Shown here: one piece after another, positions 25,708-34,142 of the stretch
How positions within the stretch are numbered: the first letter of the stretch is position 1
Layout: the number at the start of each line of letters is the position of its first letter
Source of the DNA: Chloroflexota bacterium
GTDB taxonomy: Bacteria > Chloroflexota > Anaerolineae > JAAEKA01
DNA: 55,733 nt
Direction of reading: 5' to 3'
Assembly: GCA_029558955.1 (NCBI GenBank)
Contig: JAKQCW010000143.1
Coordinates: 1-55,733, forward strand
The notes under the pieces: generated by a model
What the model was told of the DNA's origin: nothing
The model's input: only the letters and a program-made list of their open reading frames with translations
The model's database searches: none
Translations under genes and position numbers: made by a program

Positions 25708-27663
25708 TCAGGGCTGTCGCTGCATGACGACCTCGGTGTCCTGGCTGAGCTCGAAGAAGACCCGCACGCCCTCTTCGGTCTGCTGGCCGCCGGGCGCCAC
25801 GGGCTGCCAGACCTCGCCAGGCGGGGCCAGCAGCGTGACCTTGACCGGCAAGGCCGGCGTGCCGGGCTGTTTTTGCACCCGCAGCCGGTAGACGTCGTCG
25901 CTCAGCAGGCCGCTGGGCAGGCGATAGCTCAGGCGCACGCTGCGCGTGGCGCCGGAGGGGGTGATCAGGCTGCCGGCCAACTGCGTGGTATCCCGTTCGC
26001 CCGACTTGACGGTGACCTGATCCTGCTCGAAGCCTTCGGCGCTGAGCAGCTCAGCCCCGGCGGGAACCAGAACCCGGATGTAGTTGAAATAGCAGCGGCG
26101 CATCATCTCCTCGTAGGAGTCGCCGTAGCGGGCCACATGTTCACACGGCTGGTCGCTGGCCTCCCCCTGGTGGCGGTAGACCAGCTCCAGATCGGCCAAC
26201 AGGCTGCCGTCAGCCTGCGGCGCCACGCTGTAGTTGGTGGTGCGCTGCACCAGGCTGTTGACCTTGTTCCAGCCGACGTTGCTGTCCACCACCAGCAGAT
26301 AGTCGCCGTCGCCCGGCGTCACCGCGCCGCTCCAGCCGGCCTCAGCCAGCAGGGTCGCGGTGGCCGGATCGTTGACCGTCACCAGCACATGTTTCTCTTG
26401 CAGACTGGTGTAGAGGGCGCGCGCCAACTGGCCGAAGTCCACCTGGCCCGATTCGAGCCGGGCGCGGGCGGCGCCGGCCAGGTCGCCCATGAAATCCTTG
26501 CGGTAAAGCCACCAGTCGGACTTGCCAGCCTCGGCCACGGTGTTCTCGGTGGCCAGCGGGTCAGCCCAGATCTGGCGCATGGCCGTCAGCACGTTGGCCG
26601 CGGTTATCGGCTCCGGATAGCCAGGCAGCGTCAGCGGCTCCAGCGCGGCCACGATGCGCTGGGTCGCCTCCAGATCGAAGGCGATGACCCCATCGGTGGC
26701 TGCGCCGGTGTCCAACTGGTAGAGCGCCTGCGCCACGCGGGCCGAGGTGGGATAGTCAGCCGACCAGTTGGCGTCGCGGAAGAGCAGGATCTGCGCGTCC
26801 ATGGCTTGCTCCAGATCGGGCGGCGCCAGTGGATGGTCGATGTCAGGGTTGAAGATGGTGTAGCTGTCGGTGAAATCCATCTCGCCCAGTTGCCCCTGGT
26901 CGACCTGCACCAGGCCCGCGCCGCTGATGAAACCGCCGGTGGCCCGCAGCTCGTCGCTGTTCTGGGCCAGCAACAGGTAGGTGCGGGCGCCCTCCACCCC
27001 CAGCAGCTCCGGCGCCAAACGCGCCAGCGCCGAGCCGGTCTGCATCAACGGCAGGTAGCGGTCCAGGCGTTCCAACTGGCCGGCGATGCGCGGGTCGAGC
27101 TGGGTCAGGTCCAGTTGGCTGCGCGCCGCGGCCATGGCGGCCAGCGCGGCCTCGGCCTCCTGCCAACTGGACTGGGTCTGTTGCAGCGCCGGGGCCAGGC
27201 GGGCCAGCGCGCTCCCCTGGCCGGCGGGGTCGTTCAGGGCCGTGGCCAGCGGCAGCGCGCCGTCCATGCTGGCCCGGCCGGCCGTGGCCGCGCTTTGGGC
27301 CATCTGCAGCAGGGCCGGGGCCGCCTCTCCCTCGGCCGGATACCCGGCCAGCCGGCCTACTGGCCCGGCCAGGGGCAGAAATGGGCCGGCCTCGCGGCTG
27401 ATGACGGCGAAATCGGCCTCCAAGCGGGCGAAACGGCCCTGCATGTCGGCCAGCGCGGCGGGATCCAGCGTGGTCAACGCGTTCATGTCCAGCGCCTGCA
27501 GCGCCCGCAGCTCGCTCAGGGCGGAGCGGGCCGCGCTGGCTGCCCGCAGGCCGCGCAGCGCCAGCAGCGCTGTGACCACCAGCAGCGCCAGGAGGATCAC
27601 GACCAGCACCAGCTTCCACGGCCGCCGGCGGGATGGGGAGGATGAGACAGGGCTTGCAGTCAT
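25708..27663 (-). CDS. DUF4012 envelope protein
   Basis: The 651-residue product has one N-terminal transmembrane anchor (LVLVVILLALLVVTALLALRGL). A helical region (about 50-215) is followed by the DUF4012 domain, recognised from YLLLAQNSDELRATGGFISG and DLTLPGYPEPITAANV-like segments. A C-terminal beta-rich region carries two Cys residues (DQPCEHVARY, MMRRCYFNY). DUF4012 proteins are found in exopolysaccharide loci of Gram-positive-type and Chloroflexota genomes; their biochemical role is not established, but a role in polymer transfer at the envelope has been suggested. It lies in a long minus-strand surface operon. The start is weakly supported: no Shine-Dalgarno is seen, and a TTGCCA-17-TAGCTT promoter-like pair ends close to the ATG, so a leaderless start is possible. 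Confidence 0.85.
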   Translation of the reverse strand: MTASPVSSSPSRRRPWKLVLVVILLALLVVTALLALRGLRAASAARSALSELRALQALDMNALTTLDPAALADMQGRFARLEADFAVISREAGPFLPLAGPVGRLAGYPAEGEAAPALLQMAQSAATAGRASMDGALPLATALNDPAGQGSALARLAPALQQTQSSWQEAEAALAAMAAARSQLDLTQLDPRIAGQLERLDRYLPLMQTGSALARLAPELLGVEGARTYLLLAQNSDELRATGGFISGAGLVQVDQGQLGEMDFTDSYTIFNPDIDHPLAPPDLEQAMDAQILLFRDANWSADYPTSARVAQALYQLDTGAATDGVIAFDLEATQRIVAALEPLTLPGYPEPITAANVLTAMRQIWADPLATENTVAEAGKSDWWLYRKDFMGDLAGAARARLESGQVDFGQLARALYTSLQEKHVLVTVNDPATATLLAEAGWSGAVTPGDGDYLLVVDSNVGWNKVNSLVQRTTNYSVAPQADGSLLADLELVYRHQGEASDQPCEHVARYGDSYEEMMRRCYFNYIRVLVPAGAELLSAEGFEQDQVTVKSGERDTTQLAGSLITPSGATRSVRLSYRLPSGLLSDDVYRLRVQKQPGTPALPVKVTLLAPPGEVWQPVAPGGQQTEEGVRVFFELSQDTEVVMQRQP

Positions 27664-27788
27664 AGATGTTCAAGCTACCACAGGGTGATGGTTCTGGCAA
27701 GTGCCGCGGCCCACAGTTGGTCAACCGTTGGTTGAGTTGCCGCCGCTGCGGGGCGGCGCATCGAAACCAGTCGTTGACCGGCCAACTT

Positions 27789-29609
27789 TCACGGCGTCAG
27801 CCGCCACAGGCTCCAGCCGGCGCCTTGCAGCTCCGGCGTCGCGCTCCAGTTGTCCACGGCCGGCGGCAGGGTGTTCCCCTCGCCGCTGGCCTGCGCCAGG
27901 TAGAGGGGGCGACGCTGGCCGGCGGCCTGCAGCAGATCGGGCCAGGCGGCCGGCGGCTGGGGTCCGGCCAGCTCAGGGTGCTGGCGGGCCACCACAGCCC
28001 GGTAGCCGGGCAGCGCCCACAGCTCCCGGCTGACCGGCGTGACATCAGGCCGCAGCGCCAGGCCGTAGCGGCCATACCAGAGGGCGAAGGTGGCGCGGTC
28101 GCCGGCCGTCAGCACCACGGCGTTCTCGGCCACCTGCTGCAAGACCTGGCTGTAAAATTGCTCGGCGACCTGGTCGTGGCGCAGGGTCTGCTGCTGCCAG
28201 TGGATGGCCGCGGGCGCAGCCGCCAGGGCGATGCTGAGCAGCGCGGCCAGCAGGGCCGCGTTGCGCCGCCAGCCGGCCAGCCAATCCAGCAGCATGGCCA
28301 GGCCGACGCCCAGGGTCAGCGCCAGGATGACCCAGCCGGGCAGCAGCGTCCACTGCGAGTCGCTGGTGTTGTAGCCGATGGCCCAGACCAGGCCCAACAG
28401 CAGGCTGCTGCTCAGCGCCGCGGCCAGCGCGACCTGGCGTTGCCACAGCGTGACCAGGCCCAGCAGGCTGACCGCCAGCCCCCACGGCCAGAAGCTGCGC
28501 CACAGCTCGGCCGACCAGACGGCCAAACGACCGGGCGCGGCCGTCCACGGCGCGGCGAAGGCATAGCCCCGATAGAGCACGCCCGAGACCAGCCACCAGA
28601 GCCGATCCATGCTGCCGGGCGCGGCCCAGTTGATCGGGCTGTCGCCGCTGGCCGCCCAGGGCAGGTAGAGGTAGACCAGCAGACCGGCGGCCAGGCCGGC
28701 GCCGCCCGCGGCCAGGGTGCGCATCCGTTCGCGCCGGCGGGCGGCCCCTGTCCAGAGCAGGATGGCGGCCGCGGGCAGCAGCCAGGCGGTGGTCAGGTGG
28801 TTGCCCAGTCCCAGGCCGAGGAAGAGCCCGGCGGCCGCGGCCCAGCGGCGACCGCCGCCGGCATGGCCGCGCACCGAAGCCCACAGCGCGCCGGCCGCCA
28901 GGGCAGCGTGCAGGGCGTAGACCTCAGCCACCGTGGCCTGGCCCCAGAGCAGGGGGGAAAAGGCCAGGGTCAGCCCGGCCGCCAGGCTCGGTGCAGTGGA
29001 CAACAAGAGCACGACAGGAGACCAGCCTCGGGCGCTTGTCTCGCCTGCCGTGCGCTTGTGGTCAGATGTCCGTGCGCGTTGTGCGCTGTCGTCGTCGAAA
29101 AGGACGGGCTCGGTCGGAGACCGGCCCGAGCGGGGGAGGTCTGCCGTGCGCTTGTGGTCAGATGTTCGTGCGCGTTGTGCGCTGTCGTCGTCGAAAAGGA
29201 CGGGCTCGGTCGGAGACCGGCCCGAGCGGGGGAGGTCTGCCGTGCGCTTGTGGTCAGCGCCGAGCGCCGGCTGCGGGAGACCGGCCAGCCGCGCCAGCCG
29301 GGGCGTGGTGGCCGCGACCAGCGCGCCGGCTGTGGCGGCGCTGAGCATGGAGAGCAGCGTGACCCGCCAGGCAGCGGTCCCCAGCGGCAGGCGGCTGAAC
29401 AGCGCAGCCAGCAGCGTCCAGGTGGGGTAGCCGCTGGGGTGGGGCACGCCCAGCGTCAGCGCGGCGCTGATCAGATCGCCGCCGTCGGCGCTGTCATGGG
29501 CCCAGGTCAGCCCCGGCGGCGCAGTCAGGAGATAGACTGCCAGCGCCAGGCCGAAGACCAGGCCGGGGGCCAGCCAGGAGGGGGGCGCAGCGGCCGCTTT
29601 GCTCGGCAT
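27789..29609 (-). CDS. DUF2723-family membrane protein (O-mannosyltransferase-like) with repeat insert
   Basis: This 606-residue polytopic protein resembles DUF2723/PMT-like GT-C glycosyltransferases. It has the first loop PPGLTWAHDSADGGDLISAALTLGVPHPSGYP, an acidic motif typical of the family, and about ten or more hydrophobic helices (for example YLYLPWAASGDSPINW between helices). Between about residues 112 and 200 there is a hydrophilic insert built from two 32-residue copies (DHKRTADLPRSGRSPTEPVL and so on) plus a partial third. It is encoded by 96-bp tandem repeats that contain a genome-wide palindrome. Related proteins transfer sugars from lipid carriers to proteins or polymers at the outer membrane face. 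It is co-directional with the DUF4012 and glycan genes. Whether the insert blocks activity is unknown. Confidence 0.8.
   Translation of the reverse strand: MPSKAAAAPPSWLAPGLVFGLALAVYLLTAPPGLTWAHDSADGGDLISAALTLGVPHPSGYPTWTLLAALFSRLPLGTAAWRVTLLSMLSAATAGALVAATTPRLARLAGLPQPALGADHKRTADLPRSGRSPTEPVLFDDDSAQRARTSDHKRTADLPRSGRSPTEPVLFDDDSAQRARTSDHKRTAGETSARGWSPVVLLLSTAPSLAAGLTLAFSPLLWGQATVAEVYALHAALAAGALWASVRGHAGGGRRWAAAAGLFLGLGLGNHLTTAWLLPAAAILLWTGAARRRERMRTLAAGGAGLAAGLLVYLYLPWAASGDSPINWAAPGSMDRLWWLVSGVLYRGYAFAAPWTAAPGRLAVWSAELWRSFWPWGLAVSLLGLVTLWQRQVALAAALSSSLLLGLVWAIGYNTSDSQWTLLPGWVILALTLGVGLAMLLDWLAGWRRNAALLAALLSIALAAAPAAIHWQQQTLRHDQVAEQFYSQVLQQVAENAVVLTAGDRATFALWYGRYGLALRPDVTPVSRELWALPGYRAVVARQHPELAGPQPPAAWPDLLQAAGQRRPLYLAQASGEGNTLPPAVDNWSATPELQGAGWSLWRLTP
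29010..29270 (-). repeat. In-frame 96-bp tandem repeat containing a palindromic element
   Basis: Full copies begin at 29046 and 29142, with a partial third at 29238 and a diverged fragment (GGAGACCAGCC) at about 29010-29045. The first two copies differ by one base or so over 96 bp. Each contains GGCTCGGTCGGAGACCGGCC plus CGAGCG, matching the intergenic 33-bp repeats at 36343. It encodes the hydrophilic insert of the DUF2723 protein. Confidence 0.9.
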
Positions 29610-29651
29610 GACGGCGTGTTCGACGGCCTGAGACTGCCCGCCGCGCCGGCC

Positions 29652-30500
29652 TCAGCGGCCCGTGGGGGGCAGGTAGGCCGGCGGCAAGGCCCAGGTCAAC
29701 AGCTCGCTGCTGGCGCGCTGGCCGGCGTCCCACAGCAGCCAGGCCTGGCTCTCGATGACGCCGCCCAGCGGGTAATCGGCCGGGATGGTGAGATCCAGCG
29801 TGACCTCGGCGCTCTTGCCGGCCGCCAGGCTGCCCAGCTCCACCAGCAGGCCCTCCGGCTCAATGCGCGCCTGCCCCTGCGTCGTCTGCGGCGCGCCGGC
29901 GACCAGCGCCGGGTTGAGCGGGTTGCAGATCACCACGTTGGACAGCGTGCTGGCGCCGGTGTTGCGCACCAGCAGGCGCTGGGTGACGGTCTGGCCTGGG
30001 GTCGTCAGGAACTGGGCGCTTTCGGCGCGCCACTCCAGCGCCGATGTGGTTTCAGGGGCAAAGCCAGGGGTGGGCGCGGCCCAGCAGGGGGCAGCGCCAG
30101 GGCGCACGGGCAAGGTGGCAACCGGCGCGGCGCGGGTGGCGGTAGGGGTGGCGGTGGCGGTAGGGGTGGCGGCGCCGGTGGGTGTGGCGGTGGCGCCGGG
30201 CGGCGGCGTGGCGGTGGCCGTGGCGCCCGGCGGCGGCGTATCGGTCGGCGCGGGCGTGTCCGTGGCGCCGGGGGGCGGCGTGTTGGTGGCCGCGGGCGTG
30301 CTGGTCGCTCCGCTGCCGGGCCGGGTGGGCGTGGGCGTGATCGTCGGCACCGTCTGGAAATCGGGCGTTTGTTCGGGCAGCGCCCAGGCGCCAGGCATGA
30401 TGGCCAGCGCCGCCAGGATGCACAGGCCGACGACCACCCAGGCCGCGGTGCGGGACCAGCGGGGCGACCGCGCAGAGTTGGCAGAAGATCGTGAGGGCAT
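29652..30500 (-). CDS. Secreted DUF11/CARDB-like protein with TPT linker and terminal LPPTG
   Basis: The 282-residue product has an N-terminal hydrophobic segment (AAWVVVGLCILAALAIMPGAWA). A long Thr/Pro/Ala linker (about 45-115) and a DUF11-type beta-sandwich (about 135-265; TPGQTVTQRLLVRNTGASTLSNVVI, SAEVTLDLTIPADYPLGG) follow. The last residues are YLPPTGR: an LPxTG-type pentapeptide at the extreme C terminus without the usual hydrophobic helix. The ATG at 30500 lies 2 nt after the stop of the upstream glycosidase-like gene, indicating translational coupling. A sortase is encoded at 38313 in the same gene train, but without a transmembrane tail this protein may not be a classical sortase substrate. 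No enzyme motif is seen. Confidence 0.75.
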   Translation of the reverse strand: MPSRSSANSARSPRWSRTAAWVVVGLCILAALAIMPGAWALPEQTPDFQTVPTITPTPTRPGSGATSTPAATNTPPPGATDTPAPTDTPPPGATATATPPPGATATPTGAATPTATATPTATRAAPVATLPVRPGAAPCWAAPTPGFAPETTSALEWRAESAQFLTTPGQTVTQRLLVRNTGASTLSNVVICNPLNPALVAGAPQTTQGQARIEPEGLLVELGSLAAGKSAEVTLDLTIPADYPLGGVIESQAWLLWDAGQRASSELLTWALPPAYLPPTGR

Positions 30501-30502
30501 GG

Positions 30503-32797
30503 CTATTGTCCGTTGGCAGGCAGGATTTCTGCTGGCAGCAGCGCAGGCCACATCAGCCGCTGCTCGGAGCGCAGTGCTGTGTTGGAGCGCGGCGTGGTGT
30601 AGCGTATGCCAGCTATCGGCAACTGGACGACGCTGCCGGGTACCAGCAGGGTCGTCTGCACGGTGTTGTTCTGCGTGTTGGTCTCTTCCGGCGCCGGCTC
30701 GACGCGGGCGTAGATGGTGTAGCGGCCCGGGCCGACGTTGGACCACGGCAGGGCGACGCTGGCGGGCAAGGTGACGTTGCCGGGGGTCAGCGTGTGCGTA
30801 CCGATGAGCGTTCCAGCGGCGTTGGGATCGCCGTTCCAGAACTTGACCTCGACCTGGGAGGCGGCTGTGCCGACGGAGCCCAGGTTGCGCAGGTCCACTT
30901 GCAGCGTCACCGTGGAGCCGGGCGGGATCGGGGGCAACGGGGTTGGATCGGTGCGCAGATTGCTCAGCGCCAGATCGGTGCCCTGGGGCGGCGTCACCTG
31001 AACGGAGAGTTCATTGTTGGTCTGGCAGGGCTCGACGACCTGATTGCTTTCGTCGACGATGATGCCCACGCTGCGCGGGCCGGTCATCACCACCTGCCAG
31101 TCATATGAAACGATGGTCTGGAAGCCGGGGTCGTAGCGTTTGGGCAGGCCGGTGAAGGGCTGGGTGGCCAGCAGCGTGCCGTTGCCCGCCCGGAAGGTGA
31201 CGTCGAAGGGGCCGCTGGCCAGGTTACCCAGGTTGCGCAGCCAGGATTCGACGTGCAACACGCTGGGCGCACCGGCGAAGATCGGCCAGTACGGGGTGAC
31301 CGTCGCGTTGTCCAGCGTCAGATCGGTGTAGTTCACCTGGCGCGGCCGGACATAGTTGGCGAAGTCGTTGCCCAGCGGCTTGATGGCGTGCGTCACGCTG
31401 TCATACAGCCCGGTGCTTGTGGCGCGACCCTCGAAATCGTTGATGGCCAGGGCGAACCAGAACCACTCTTGCAGCATGCGGTTGTCGTCGGCCGGATACC
31501 CCAGATTGGGATCGACCAGGCCGTTGAGGAAGCGATCGAAGCTGGAGAGCATGAAAGTGCGCACGCGCGGGTAGTCAAAGCCGATGTCCTCGGTCATCAG
31601 GATGCCATATTCGGTGTTGATCAATGGCTTGTCCCGCAGGCCGCGATCGCGCATCCACTGCCGGAAGACGCGGATCTGCTGGGTGACCAGGTCGATGTTG
31701 TCATGGTCATCCACCGTGGTGACGATCATGGCCCGCAGCGGGTCATTGTCCTCGAAACGCCCGCCGGGCAGGCTGGCCGTCGAGGACGCCTGCATGGCAT
31801 CGACCCGCACCCAGGTGTCGCTGGAGGCGGCGTTGCGGCGTCCGGTTACCCGCACGCGGATGTTGTGGCGATCCTGCAGAATCCCGCCGGCCGGCGGCAG
31901 ATTGCTAAAGGTGCGGCTGACCGTGCCGGCCGTCGGGGCGTACAGATCGATCTCGGCCGCCGGGGTGGTGGACTGGTCGAGGAAAAGCTGGGCGATGCCG
32001 GCGTCAGGCCCGCTGCGCAGGAAGATCGTGACGTTGTCGCCGCGAAACGCGAAATAGGCCCGGGTGTCCCGCACCCGGCTCTGATGCACCGTGCCGCCGC
32101 TGGCGCCTGGCGCGTTGAGCTGGGTCCACTGGGTGCCCAGATGAACGGTGTAGCCGACGGCGTTGTCGATGCCGGGCGGTATCTCGAAGCCCCATTCCTG
32201 ATGCATCTCATTGGCGACGTAGGTGTGGATATTCCAGACGTCCACCGGAATCTCGACGCCGTACAGGCTGCGATAGCTGCTCAAGACCCGGTCCAGCCAG
32301 GCCAGGCGCAGCGGCGAGACCTGGACGATGCCGTTCATCACAAAGCGCGCCGTCGGGTCGGCCGATTTGATCTCCGTGTAGGCGCTGTGAAAGGCCTGGG
32401 CATAGGCCTCAGGGGTGGTGTTGTCCTGCCAGATGACATCGGCCTCGTTGCCGATGATCCAGGTGGAACCTGGATTTTGCAGCGCCACCTGGCGCAGGTC
32501 GGCTGCTTTTGGTGAATGGGTGACGCCGTTTACGCGCACCATGAAGTAATAGCTCATGGCTTGCGGGTGTGCGGGGTTCTCGTCGGCGCGCCAGTTGAGA
32601 TAACGACCGGCGCCCAGCGGCGACAGATCGTAGTCGGTGATCTCCTGATTGGCATAGACCGTGACGCCGAAGCGATCAGCAGTCGATGGATAGAGGCAAT
32701 TGGTTGTTTCGGGGTCGGCATGCACTACAGCGGGCGATATGAGGAGGGTTGAGAGCACGATGATCGCCAGGCAAATTCGACTCATGGGTCTGAACAC
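30503..32797 (-). CDS. Secreted glycosidase-like protein with inserted beta-domain and CARDB repeats
   Basis: The roughly 764-residue exported protein has a signal peptide (ICLAIIVLSTLLISPAVVHA). A glycoside-hydrolase-like TIM barrel carries candidate catalytic Glu residues in WIIGNEADVIWQDN (about 118) and LINTEYGIL (about 396), the usual spacing logic of clan A enzymes. The two halves are separated by an inserted beta-sandwich of about 140 residues (about 215-355) that the shorter paralogue at 32819-34126 lacks. Two CARDB-type domains occupy about 500-740. I prefer the GTG at 32797 because AAAGGAG lies 7 nt upstream; the ATG at 32803 is too close to it. The stop is 2 nt from the next start. 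It probably acts on an extracellular polysaccharide, perhaps the one made by this locus. Confidence 0.75.
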   Translation of the reverse strand: MFRPMSRICLAIIVLSTLLISPAVVHADPETTNCLYPSTADRFGVTVYANQEITDYDLSPLGAGRYLNWRADENPAHPQAMSYYFMVRVNGVTHSPKAADLRQVALQNPGSTWIIGNEADVIWQDNTTPEAYAQAFHSAYTEIKSADPTARFVMNGIVQVSPLRLAWLDRVLSSYRSLYGVEIPVDVWNIHTYVANEMHQEWGFEIPPGIDNAVGYTVHLGTQWTQLNAPGASGGTVHQSRVRDTRAYFAFRGDNVTIFLRSGPDAGIAQLFLDQSTTPAAEIDLYAPTAGTVSRTFSNLPPAGGILQDRHNIRVRVTGRRNAASSDTWVRVDAMQASSTASLPGGRFEDNDPLRAMIVTTVDDHDNIDLVTQQIRVFRQWMRDRGLRDKPLINTEYGILMTEDIGFDYPRVRTFMLSSFDRFLNGLVDPNLGYPADDNRMLQEWFWFALAINDFEGRATSTGLYDSVTHAIKPLGNDFANYVRPRQVNYTDLTLDNATVTPYWPIFAGAPSVLHVESWLRNLGNLASGPFDVTFRAGNGTLLATQPFTGLPKRYDPGFQTIVSYDWQVVMTGPRSVGIIVDESNQVVEPCQTNNELSVQVTPPQGTDLALSNLRTDPTPLPPIPPGSTVTLQVDLRNLGSVGTAASQVEVKFWNGDPNAAGTLIGTHTLTPGNVTLPASVALPWSNVGPGRYTIYARVEPAPEETNTQNNTVQTTLLVPGSVVQLPIAGIRYTTPRSNTALRSEQRLMWPALLPAEILPANGQ

Positions 32798-32818
32798 GGT
32801 CATACTCCTTTCTGTCCG

Positions 32819-34126
32819 CTACTGCCCCTCTGCCAGTCCGGCCGCATAGTCGGCAAAGGTCTGGCCTAGCAGGGTAAGCTCCCCGGTTTTTGGGTCTACC
32901 AGGTTGCTGGCCGGGTATACGGTGTCGCTCAAGCTGTACCAGGTCAGCCGCTGCACCAGCCGGTTGTCATCGGCCGGGTAGCCGATGTCAGGATCAGCGG
33001 CGCTGAGCAGGAAATCAAAGGTCTCGGTCATGAACCGGGCGATCCGCTCTGGCGGGAAGCCATACTCGGCAGGCATCAAGATGCCATATTCGCTCACGAT
33101 CAGGGGCTTGTCACGCTGGCCCTGTTTGACCATCCAGCGGCGGAAATCGACGATCTGCTGGCGGAAGAGGTCGAGATCGTCGTGATCCTCGATCTCCCAC
33201 AACATGCCCTGATCGACGTCGATGCCGGGCGGGATTGACACGCCCCACGAGTCGCGCTCCTCGCGCAGGATGAAGGCGTGGATGTTCCAGACATCCACCG
33301 GCATCTCCTGGCCGTACAGCCGCTCATAGGCCGCCAGGACCTCTTCCAGATACTGAAGACGCAGCGGCGTCACCTGGGTCACGCCGGCAATGGCCACCTG
33401 CGCGCTGGGATCCAGCGTTTTGACGAAGGTGTAGAACTCGTGATAGAGCTGGGCGTATTGCTCAGGGGTCTGGTTGTCCTGCCAGATCACATCGGGCTCG
33501 TTGCCGGCCAGCCAGAGCGCGCCCGGATTGGCGGCCAAGGCCTCGGCGATGAGATCGCGCCGCAGCGGCAGATTGAAGCGGCGCATGGCGTAAAGCTGGG
33601 CGAATTCCAGCCCATCGGTGATCACCGGCGTCGCGTCGATGTGCCAGTCCAGATACCAGCCCATGCCCAGTTCCCGGGCCAGGGCGGCGTCGAACTGGAA
33701 GTCGGTCACGTTGAGCGGCACGCCCACTCCGAGACGGCTGCGCGCTTTGTCCGGTTCCAGCGGGGCGGCGACCGGGGCGGTGGACGCGCTGACCACGACC
33801 GAGGGGACCGGCAGGGCCAGCGTCGCGGTCAGCGGCGGCTGGCCGGGCTGCAAGCCCTCCAGCGTGGCTGTGGGGGTCAGGCTGGAGGTCAGCGGCGTGC
33901 TGAACACGATCGAGGTGGCCAGCGGCGTCGGCACCAGCGGATCGAGCACGCGCGCGTCGAAGGGGGTGGCCGTGGGCGTGGCCGGCGGCGCTGTGGGCCA
34001 GGCCGGGTCGGGGCTGGTGGCCGGGCGGCAGGCGGCCAGCAGGGCTACTGCCAGGAGCAGCGCCAGCGTCAACAGCCAGCGCCGGCGTATACCGGGGCGA
34101 CGTGGCAGACCGATTTCATTCATCAT
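32819..34126 (-). CDS. Glycosidase-like lipoprotein
   Basis: The 435-residue lipoprotein has lipobox ALLAAC at Cys33 and a Pro/Thr/Ala linker. Its catalytic TIM-barrel region starts about residue 125 (SRLGVGVPLNVTDF). Candidate catalytic Glu residues are Glu210 in WLAGNEPDVIWQDN and Glu346 in LIVSEYGIL. PVDVWNIHAF, DKPLIVSEYGIL and GYPADDNRL are shared with the downstream paralogue at 30503, which has an extra domain inserted after PPGID. The start at 34126 is chosen because GGAG precedes it by 7 nt; the longer upstream frame reads through the GT2 gene. It is 16 nt from the GT2 stop and so in the same operon. It may be a glycan-trimming or glycan-releasing enzyme; substrate unknown. Confidence 0.78.
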   Translation of the reverse strand: MMNEIGLPRRPGIRRRWLLTLALLLAVALLAACRPATSPDPAWPTAPPATPTATPFDARVLDPLVPTPLATSIVFSTPLTSSLTPTATLEGLQPGQPPLTATLALPVPSVVVSASTAPVAAPLEPDKARSRLGVGVPLNVTDFQFDAALARELGMGWYLDWHIDATPVITDGLEFAQLYAMRRFNLPLRRDLIAEALAANPGALWLAGNEPDVIWQDNQTPEQYAQLYHEFYTFVKTLDPSAQVAIAGVTQVTPLRLQYLEEVLAAYERLYGQEMPVDVWNIHAFILREERDSWGVSIPPGIDVDQGMLWEIEDHDDLDLFRQQIVDFRRWMVKQGQRDKPLIVSEYGILMPAEYGFPPERIARFMTETFDFLLSAADPDIGYPADDNRLVQRLTWYSLSDTVYPASNLVDPKTGELTLLGQTFADYAAGLAEGQ

Positions 34127-34142
34127 GCCAGAGCTCCATGGG

